NCBI GenBank assembly: GCA_023954375.1
Contig: JAMLIC010000064.1
Location: 1-45,215 of the forward strand
DNA: 45,215 nucleotides
Source: Planctomycetota bacterium
Lineage (GTDB): Bacteria; Planctomycetota; J058
Direction: 5' to 3'
Below, piece after piece: positions 40,566 to 45,215 of this stretch (the stretch's first letter is position 1; each line of letters begins with the position of its first letter). A model generated the notes under the pieces. The model was not told the DNA's origin, searched no databases, and saw nothing but the letters and a program-made list of their open reading frames with translations. Position numbers and translations under genes: made by a program.

Positions 40566-41351
40566 TCACGACACGTCGAGGGGGCCGCCCTCCAGGATCG
40601 CACGCGCCTCGGCGCTCGCGCAAACGCGGCGCACCTGCCGCTCGCCCCGGCGCCGCGCGCGCCGGCGGAGGGCCGGGAACCGGGCCGGGTTGAGCACGAA
40701 GCTCGTGTGTCGCAGGTGCCCCACGTGGGCCTCGACCATCGGGTGGGGGAGGAGCGCCGCCCGGTGGCCCTGCGCGAGGAGCTCGTGGTGGAGCCGCTCG
40801 CCCACGGTCTGCGACGCCCCGTCCGGGCCGGTCGCCGGGGCGAAGGAGAGCCCGTGCGCCCGCAGGAGGTCGACGCGGTAGAGGGCGTGGCAGGGCCGGA
40901 CATAGCGCGCCTCGGGGCCGGGCTGGCGGCCGCGGAGCCAGGCCCACAGCCGCTGCGCCCGGCCGCCGGGGAACTTGGTCGCGCCGGCGTGCGAGGCCCC
41001 CTCGGCCTCGAGCGCCTGGAGCCACGGGTCGTGCCAGCCCGGCCGCCGCGCCCAGGCGTCCGAGTCGAGCGTGAAGGCTAGCGGCGTGTCGACGAGCGAC
41101 AGCCCGAGGTCGAGCGCGGCGCCGTGGTCGGCCGCGCCGTCGTTCTTCGCGTCCTCGCGGGTGACGAGCCGGACGAGCCCGCGGGCGGCGGCCTCCTCGG
41201 CGGCCTGCCGCGAGGGGTCGGTCGAGCGGTTGTCGACCACGAGCACCCGGTGCGGCGTGGTCGTGAAGCGGGCCACGCTCGCCAGGCACAGGCGCAGCAT
41301 GGGCCCCGAGTTCCAGTTCGGGACCACGACGGTGAAGCGCGGGCTGTCCAT
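40566..41351 (-). CDS. Glycosyltransferase family 2
   Basis: A 261-residue GT-A glycosyltransferase. Diagnostic motifs: FTVVVPNWNSGPMLRLCLAS (N-terminal nucleotide-binding strand), VLVVDNRSTDPS, DSDAW at about 115 (metal-binding D-x-D), and the C-terminal YRVDLLRAHGLSF. The pattern matches the inverting GT2 family; the acceptor is unknown. The ATG at 41351 has GGGAGG immediately upstream. It diverges from efp within 52 bp. Its position away from the glycan locus suggests a different glycan or a rhamnosyl/other modification task; a link to EF-P modification is only a guess from adjacency. Confidence 0.88.
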   Translation of the reverse strand: MDSPRFTVVVPNWNSGPMLRLCLASVARFTTTPHRVLVVDNRSTDPSRQAAEEAAARGLVRLVTREDAKNDGAADHGAALDLGLSLVDTPLAFTLDSDAWARRPGWHDPWLQALEAEGASHAGATKFPGGRAQRLWAWLRGRQPGPEARYVRPCHALYRVDLLRAHGLSFAPATGPDGASQTVGERLHHELLAQGHRAALLPHPMVEAHVGHLRHTSFVLNPARFPALRRRARRRGERQVRRVCASAEARAILEGGPLDVS

Positions 41352-41373
41352 AGGCCTCCCGGGCCCCTTCTGG

Positions 41374-41379
41374 TAGCAT
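41374..41379 (+). promoter_or_regulatory. -10 box (efp)
   Basis: TAGCAT lies 24 nt before the ATG at 41404. Confidence 0.45.
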
Positions 41380-41403
41380 CCGGCCCTCATTCCGAGGGTG
41401 TCC

Positions 41404-41973
41404 ATGGCAGTCAACCTGACTCAGATCCGCAAGGGCATGGTGGTCAAGCTCGAGGGCCAGAACTACCAGGTCGTCGACCTCGAGCACCGCACGCCCGGCA
41501 ACCTGCGCGCGTTCGTGCAGCTCAAGCTGAAGAACATGGCGAGCGGCTCGCAGTTCACCAAGCGCTTCTCCGCCGACGAGCAGCTCGAGACGGTGTTCCT
41601 CGAGAAGCGCTCGGCCCAGTACCTCTACCCCGAGGGCAAGACCTACGTCTTCATGGACAACGAGACGTACGAGCAGTCGAACCTCGGCGAGGACGTCGTC
41701 GGGGACAAGATGGGCTTCATCCCGCTCAACAGCGACGTCGTCGTCCTGTACCTCGACGGGGCCGCCTGCGACATCGAGCTCCCCGCGTCGGTCGTGCTCG
41801 AGGTGACCGAGTCGGAGCCGTCGATCCGCGGCAACACCGCCACGAACGTGACCAAGAAGGCGGTGTGCAACACGGGGCTCGAGATCAAGGTCCCGCAGCA
41901 CGTCGACGTGGGCGACAGGGTCGTCATCGACACGCGCGACGGCTCCTTCCTGGGTCGCTCGAACAAGGACTGA
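41404..41973 (+). CDS. efp: Elongation factor P with asparagine at the tip position
   Basis: A 189-residue EF-P that helps ribosomes pass proline runs. The three-domain fold is complete: IRKGMVVKLEGQNYQVVDLE (domain I), GKTYVFMDNETYEQSNL (domain II), GNTATNVTKKAVCNTGLEIK and VVIDTRDGSFLGRSN (domain III, conserved end). The loop that reaches the peptidyl-transfer centre reads HRTPGNLRAF. The residue aligned with the lysylated K34 of E. coli or rhamnosylated R32 of Pseudomonas is N33. The usual modification enzymes cannot act on it. A start at ATG 41404 is chosen over the GTG 41398. The stop TGA touches the D repeat. Confidence 0.95.
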   Translation: MAVNLTQIRKGMVVKLEGQNYQVVDLEHRTPGNLRAFVQLKLKNMASGSQFTKRFSADEQLETVFLEKRSAQYLYPEGKTYVFMDNETYEQSNLGEDVVGDKMGFIPLNSDVVVLYLDGAACDIELPASVVLEVTESEPSIRGNTATNVTKKAVCNTGLEIKVPQHVDVGDRVVIDTRDGSFLGRSNKD

Positions 41974-42155
41974 GGTGTGCTCGACGGCTGCGGCCGCGGA
42001 TGCCGCGGCGCGCGCGCCAGAAGCGGCGCCGAGAGCGACGTCCCCCCCCCCGCGCCGCCTCGCCTCAGCCTCCGCGGCCTCGCCTCGCTCGCTGCTCCGG
42101 TCGAGGGCTGGTCACCAGGTCTTGCCGGCGAGCGGCGATTGCTTCATACGCTCCG
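41971..42155 (-). repeat. Repeat family A/D, subtype D, copy 2 (at the stop of efp)
   Basis: The reverse complement matches 3380-3577: CTGGTGACCAGCC, GGAGCAGCGAGCGAGGCGAG, CCGCAGCCGTCGAGCACACC. It begins with the TGA stop of efp followed by GGTGTGCTCGACGGCTGCGG, the same junction as at the methyltransferase gene (3575). It occupies most of the 250-bp gap 41974-42223. Confidence 0.82.
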
Positions 42156-42195
42156 AGAGGGGCACGGCCGGGGTCCCCCCGGCCCGGCGCCGTGG

Positions 42196-42201
42196 TCCAA
42201 T
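42196..42201 (+). promoter_or_regulatory. Possible -10 element within the shared 19-bp motif
   Basis: TCCAAT in GCCGTGGTCCAATCTGCCG, 22 nt before the ATG at 42224. The same motif precedes prfB (35096-35114). Confidence 0.4.
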
Positions 42202-42223
42202 CTGCCGGCGGGAGGGGGACCCC

Positions 42224-43033
42224 ATGCGCGCAGCCCTGATCGTCGGCCTCCTGCTCGCGGCCGCGGCGACGGCGCGGGCCGACGAGGTCCGCATCGCCGC
42301 GACCTGGGACGACGGCCTCGCCGAGGCGCAGCGGCGCAACGTGCCGGTCCTCGTCGTCCTCCAGCGGGACGGGCGCCAGCCCTTCGTGCAGCACTTCCAG
42401 CAGCCGGCCTTCGCCCAGTTCCTCAACGACCGGGCGGTCGTGATCGTGGGCCACCAGCGCGGCGGGCACGAGCCGGTCAAGCGCGTGGACCGACGGGAGC
42501 GGCGCGAGGTCGACGCCTGCCCGCTCTACGGGGCCGTCGACTGCAAGGCGCACGAGGAGGTCTTCGAGCGCTACGCCGGCCGGTTCGACTACACCGACCT
42601 GCCCGCCGCGTTCATCTGCCGCCCCGACGGGCGCGCCGCGCTCGACGGGGTCGAGCGCATGGCGCCGGCGGCGATCATGCAGAAGCTCAACGAGGCCCAG
42701 ACCGGCCTGGGCGAGGGGCTGTTCGCCTCCGAGATCGAGCGCCTCGAGCGCAAGCTGCAGAAGGGCGACGAGAAGCTCCAGGAGGGGAAGCTCGGCGCCG
42801 CCCGCAAGGTCTACGAGGGCGAGCTGGAGGCCGCCCGCAAGCCGATCCTGCGCGCGACCTGCGAGGAGCGCGTCGCGCGCCTGGACGCCCGCGCCCTCGA
42901 GCTGATCGAGGAGGCGAAGGGGCTCACGGGCAAGAGCCGCACCGACACGCTCCACCGGATCGAGCGCGAGATGCGCGGCCGCCCGCCCGCCGAGCGCGCG
43001 GCGGAGGTGCTGCGCGAGGTCCAGGGGCAGTAG
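42224..43033 (+). CDS. Secreted thioredoxin-fold-like protein without CxxC
   Basis: A 269-residue exported protein. The signal peptide is MRAALIVGLLLAAAATARA. Residues about 25-145 resemble a thioredoxin-like fold (WDDGLAEAQRRNVPVLVVLQ, FAQFLNDRAVVIVGHQ, FDYTDLPAAFICRPDGRAAL), but the catalytic CxxC is missing; C-x8-C at about 90-100 is the only pair. The second half is helical and coiled-coil-like (SEIERLERKLQKGDEKLQEG). It is probably a non-redox scaffold or binding protein in the periplasm. The start is set by the signal peptide; upstream open frame runs through the D repeat. Confidence 0.75.
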   Translation: MRAALIVGLLLAAAATARADEVRIAATWDDGLAEAQRRNVPVLVVLQRDGRQPFVQHFQQPAFAQFLNDRAVVIVGHQRGGHEPVKRVDRRERREVDACPLYGAVDCKAHEEVFERYAGRFDYTDLPAAFICRPDGRAALDGVERMAPAAIMQKLNEAQTGLGEGLFASEIERLERKLQKGDEKLQEGKLGAARKVYEGELEAARKPILRATCEERVARLDARALELIEEAKGLTGKSRTDTLHRIEREMRGRPPAERAAEVLREVQGQ

Positions 43034-43054
43034 CAGTATGTCGCAGGGGGCGCG

Positions 43055-43972
43055 TCAGCGCCGCGCCCGCCCCGGCGGCGCCGGGGGCGGGTCGTTCGCG
43101 GCGTCGCGCACCTCGACGAGCGTCTGCCGCGTGCGCGTCGTGAGCCGCTGGACCTGCGTGCCGCTCGCCGACTTCACCGTGATCTCCAGCCGCGACTCGA
43201 GCGTGCTCTCGCGCGTGAGCCCGTCCTCGTCCAGGACGAGCCCTCCGGCGCCGTGCTGGTCGGTGAGGCGGATGCTCGTCGTGGGGTTCGGCGGCACGTC
43301 CTCGAGGCGCGCGCGGATCGTGGCCGAGACGCGCCGCAGAGCGGGCGCGCCGGGCTCGACGGCGTCGAGCCGGTAGGTGAAGTGGTAGGCCAGCGTGCCG
43401 AGCAGCTCCATGGGCTTGCGGTCGAGGCGGTCCCAGCTGTCGCCGAGGTCGAGCGCCTGCTCGGGCAGCTCGAGGAACGCGTCGCGGTAGCTGGCGCGCT
43501 CGGACACGGGCACCCCGCGCACGCCCTTGACCTCGCCCAGGCGCGTGAGCTCGAGCGTGACCGGCTTGTCGACCTTGCCGGCCAGCGGGGCGAACGGCCC
43601 GGCCGCGCCCCCCTCCTTGCTGTCGTAGCGGACCGTGCGCCCGGGCTCCTCCAGCCGCGCCTCGAAGCGCCGCGGCGTGACGACCACCCGGCCGAGGCCG
43701 CCGTCCGCGCCGCCGCGCGGCGCCTCGAACCGCTGCTCGAGCGTCTGGCGCATCCACGTGCGCACCTCGCCCTGCGCCTTGCCGTGGAGCTCCTGCCCCA
43801 CCCGCTGCTCGGTCTCGATCGTGTAGACCGCCACCTTCCCGGCCAGCCGGTCGAAGCGGTACTCGAGCCGCACCTGGTCCGACGCGACCGGCGCCGGGTC
43901 CGCGGGCGCCTGCGCGCCGGCCGGGGCCGCGGCGGCCGCCAGCAGGAGGAGGGTCGGGGTGAAGCGGATCAC
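43055..43972 (-). CDS. Secreted protein, DUF6263-like pattern
   Basis: A 305-residue exported protein. The signal peptide is MIRFTPTLLLLAAAAAPAGA. The mature part is beta-rich with long amphipathic strands: VRLEYRFDRLAGKVAVYTIE, GEVRTWMRQTLEQRFEAP, VTLELTRLGEVKGVRGVPVS, TLAYHFTYRLDAVEP, TTSIRLTDQHGAGGLVLDED. This resembles a lipocalin- or BamE/DUF6263-like barrel, found in several copies in planctomycetes. The GTG at 43972 is chosen over GTG 43993 because it gives a proper signal peptide and has GAGGT upstream, while the first GTG overlaps the TACAGT box. It converges with the upstream gene, stops 21 bp apart. Confidence 0.78.
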   Translation of the reverse strand: MIRFTPTLLLLAAAAAPAGAQAPADPAPVASDQVRLEYRFDRLAGKVAVYTIETEQRVGQELHGKAQGEVRTWMRQTLEQRFEAPRGGADGGLGRVVVTPRRFEARLEEPGRTVRYDSKEGGAAGPFAPLAGKVDKPVTLELTRLGEVKGVRGVPVSERASYRDAFLELPEQALDLGDSWDRLDRKPMELLGTLAYHFTYRLDAVEPGAPALRRVSATIRARLEDVPPNPTTSIRLTDQHGAGGLVLDEDGLTRESTLESRLEITVKSASGTQVQRLTTRTRQTLVEVRDAANDPPPAPPGRARR

Positions 43973-43991
43973 GGCGCACCTCGCGCCGCCC

Positions 43992-43997
43992 ACTGTA
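43992..43997 (-). promoter_or_regulatory. -10 box with leader (43055-43972 gene)
   Basis: TACAGT on the minus strand lies 19 nt before the GTG at 43972 and overlaps the alternative GTG at 43993, which argues against that earlier start. Confidence 0.45.
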
Positions 43998-44028
43998 AGG
44001 CCGTTCCGCCGCTCATGGGGCGTCAGCT

Positions 44029-44112
44029 CACCTGCGTTGAGTGATGCGCTCGCGAGGGGCGGGCGATGGGAGCACGTCCCGGACTGGCACGAATTGCCCC
44101 GCTCCTCGCGAG
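44029..44112 (-). repeat. Repeat family B, copy 4 (shortened)
   Basis: CCTGCGTTGAGTGATGCGCT then CGCGAGGGGCGGGCGATGGG matches the edge and core of B copies 2 and 3; the distal part (the CCAGAGCGAGCGA block) is lost. Confidence 0.7.
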
Positions 44113-44159
44113 CGCGGTCAGCCCTCGATCTGCTGAGCGATGTCCGCGCCCTGGCCGCT

Positions 44160-44258
44160 CATGGGACACGGAGGCAACGAAGGCGACGGAGGGCGCGGAG
44201 AAACGTCAGACAAGACCTCCGTGTCCTTCGTGGACCTCCGTTGCCTCCGTGTCCCATG
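44160..44258. repeat. Repeat family C, copy 3: long inverted repeat
   Basis: CATGGGACACGGAGGCAACG (44160-) pairs with the reverse complement of 44217-44258. Units: ACACGGAGG, CAACGAAGG, CGACGGAGG. It lies downstream of the minus-strand lipoprotein gene and upstream of the 43055-43972 gene, next to B copy 4. With B4 it accounts for most of the 313-bp gap 43973-44285. Confidence 0.85.
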
Positions 44259-44285
44259 TGAGCCCACACGCTCGGCCCTCGATCA

Positions 44286-45173
44286 TCACCGCCCCACCGG
44301 CTCCATGCGCGGCTCGCGCCACGGGTCGCCCGGCCGGGCGCGCGGGGCGGGGAGGGGCAGGCGCCGGGCGACGGCGTCCTCGAGGGCCGTGACCCGCCCC
44401 GGGTTCAGCACGAAGCGCCGCATGACCCGGGCCTCGAACTCCCACACCCGGGGCGCCTGGCCGGCGCGCGGGTCGTGGTGGGTGGTCACCCGCCACCGGA
44501 CGACGAGCGCCGGGGGCACCTGCGTGCCGGAGAAGAACACGTGGGCCACCCGACCTTCACCCGGCGCCACGACCAGCGCGTCGAGGCGCGCGCCGTCCTC
44601 GTCGGCCGCGGCCAGCCGCTCGAGGCGCGCCAGCCCGTCGACCTCGAGCGCGACGTCCTCGGGCCGCAGGCGCAGGGGCTCGGCCTCCTGGTTCACGACG
44701 AAGACGCGCAGGTGGTGGATCACCTCGCGGGCGCCCGTGTCGAGCGTCCCCCCGGCGAACGCGGCGTGACCGAGGTAGCAGCCGCTGTCGTCGCGCCCGC
44801 TCAGGATGTCGCTCGTGGCCAGGAGGAGCACCGGCGGGTCCTGCCGGGGGAACTCGGTCAGGTCGATCACCGGCGGCGGGGCGGCCGGGTCGGCGGGGTC
44901 CACGCCGGGCGGGGGCCACTGGCCGAGCATGCGCGCCAGGCGCCGCTGCCCCTCGAGCGGGCCGGTCCTGAGCGAGCGCACGACCGAGTAGATCCCCGCC
45001 TCCGCCTCCGCCGAGAGCGGGAACGGCACCTGGCGCAGCGCCTCGACCTCGACCTCGGCCGGGGGCGGCTCGCAGTAGACCTCCTTGAGGTCGTCGTAGG
45101 CGGCCGGCGGGGGCGCCGCGCAGCCCGCGAGGGCGAGCGCGCCCGCGACGGCGAGCACGGCGGAGCGCAGCAT
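44286..45173 (-). CDS. Lipoprotein of unknown function
   Basis: A 295-residue protein. The N-terminus is a lipoprotein signal (MLRSAVLAVAGALALAGCAA, lipid-bearing C18). The first 130 residues are polar and proline-rich. The second half shows beta strands typical of an immunoglobulin-like or DUF1425-type domain (HHLRVFVVNQEAEPLRLRPE, VALEVDGLARLERLA, VFFSGTQVPPALVVRWRVTT). The ATG is 6 nt after TACGCT. The next upstream gene is beyond the window edge. Confidence 0.75.
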   Translation of the reverse strand: MLRSAVLAVAGALALAGCAAPPPAAYDDLKEVYCEPPPAEVEVEALRQVPFPLSAEAEAGIYSVVRSLRTGPLEGQRRLARMLGQWPPPGVDPADPAAPPPVIDLTEFPRQDPPVLLLATSDILSGRDDSGCYLGHAAFAGGTLDTGAREVIHHLRVFVVNQEAEPLRLRPEDVALEVDGLARLERLAAADEDGARLDALVVAPGEGRVAHVFFSGTQVPPALVVRWRVTTHHDPRAGQAPRVWEFEARVMRRFVLNPGRVTALEDAVARRLPLPAPRARPGDPWREPRMEPVGR

Positions 45174-45179
45174 GGCAGG

Positions 45180-45185
45180 AGCGTA
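45180..45185 (-). promoter_or_regulatory. -10 box of leaderless type (lipoprotein gene)
   Basis: TACGCT on the minus strand ends 6 nt before the ATG at 45173. Confidence 0.5.
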
Positions 45186-45215
45186 ACCCTCGGCGGGGCG
45201 GCCTCGCCAGAGGGG

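Noticed and set aside
40566..41973. GT2 enzyme as a modifier of EF-P
   Set aside because: Adjacent and divergent, but EF-P glycosylation (EarP) uses an arginine acceptor and an unrelated GT-B enzyme; adjacency alone is too weak.
3380..42155. A/D elements as integron attC sites
   Set aside because: They lie right after stop codons and fold into hairpins, but gene orientation is mixed, no integrase is present, and the core GTTRRRY/RYYYAAC sites are missing.
1..45215. tRNA, rRNA, replication origin or phage genes
   Set aside because: Looked for cloverleaf patterns, rRNA-like stretches, DnaA boxes and phage proteins; none could be supported by eye.

Overview
This is a chromosomal stretch of very high GC content (roughly three quarters G+C). 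Spacing is compact, TGA is the most common stop codon, and GTG starts are frequent. Signal-peptide and lipoprotein genes of unknown function, HEAT, Sel1-like and PDZ proteins, an FHA-DUF4388 protein, a DUF501 protein and a non-lysine EF-P together suggest an uncultured or poorly studied Planctomycetota-like bacterium. This placement is an inference; no rRNA or other decisive taxonomic marker is present. No rRNA, tRNA, CRISPR array, phage or intact insertion sequence was seen.

Layout. 1-8465 is a surface-glycan region. It holds the start of a Wzt-type ABC ATPase, a glycosyltransferase fused to a SPASM-like domain, a GT4 glycosyltransferase, a methyltransferase coupled to a small glycan-locus protein, and membrane proteins. 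8476-15139 is a minus-strand run of poorly known genes: two paralogous 'leaderboard-type' proteins, a secreted protein, a DUF4863 cupin, and a three-gene membrane operon. 15219-24634 holds an Rpn-type nuclease, an S9 peptidase, a GH5 glycosidase, a GT39-like membrane protein and a short secretin-N-like protein. 24800-30622 holds a lipoprotein phosphatase, a HEAT-PDZ operon, DUF501, a coiled-coil protein, an alpha/beta hydrolase and a secreted protein. 30722-34901 has two divergent operons: vWA plus membrane protein, facing a three-finger PARP-type zinc protein plus HEAT protein. 35178-45173 has prfB, a TPR protein, a DEAD-box helicase with a long leader, FHA-DUF4388, a GT2, efp and three secreted or lipoprotein genes.

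Two genome-level signals stand out. First, at least fourteen genes have a TANNNT-type -10 box ending only 5-10 nt before the start codon, so they are probably transcribed as leaderless mRNAs. Genes that do have a Shine-Dalgarno sequence show the same box 19-40 nt upstream instead. Second, the intergenic spaces hold three families of structured repeats (called A/D, B and C here). They sit at the 3' ends of genes, often supply the stop codon, and in one place are nested: an A copy splits a B copy. This indicates small mobile, MITE-like elements that act as, or target, gene ends.

The most likely undescribed protein system is the operon at 32329-34901 (triple PARP-type zinc finger plus HEAT protein), divergent from a vWA/membrane pair.
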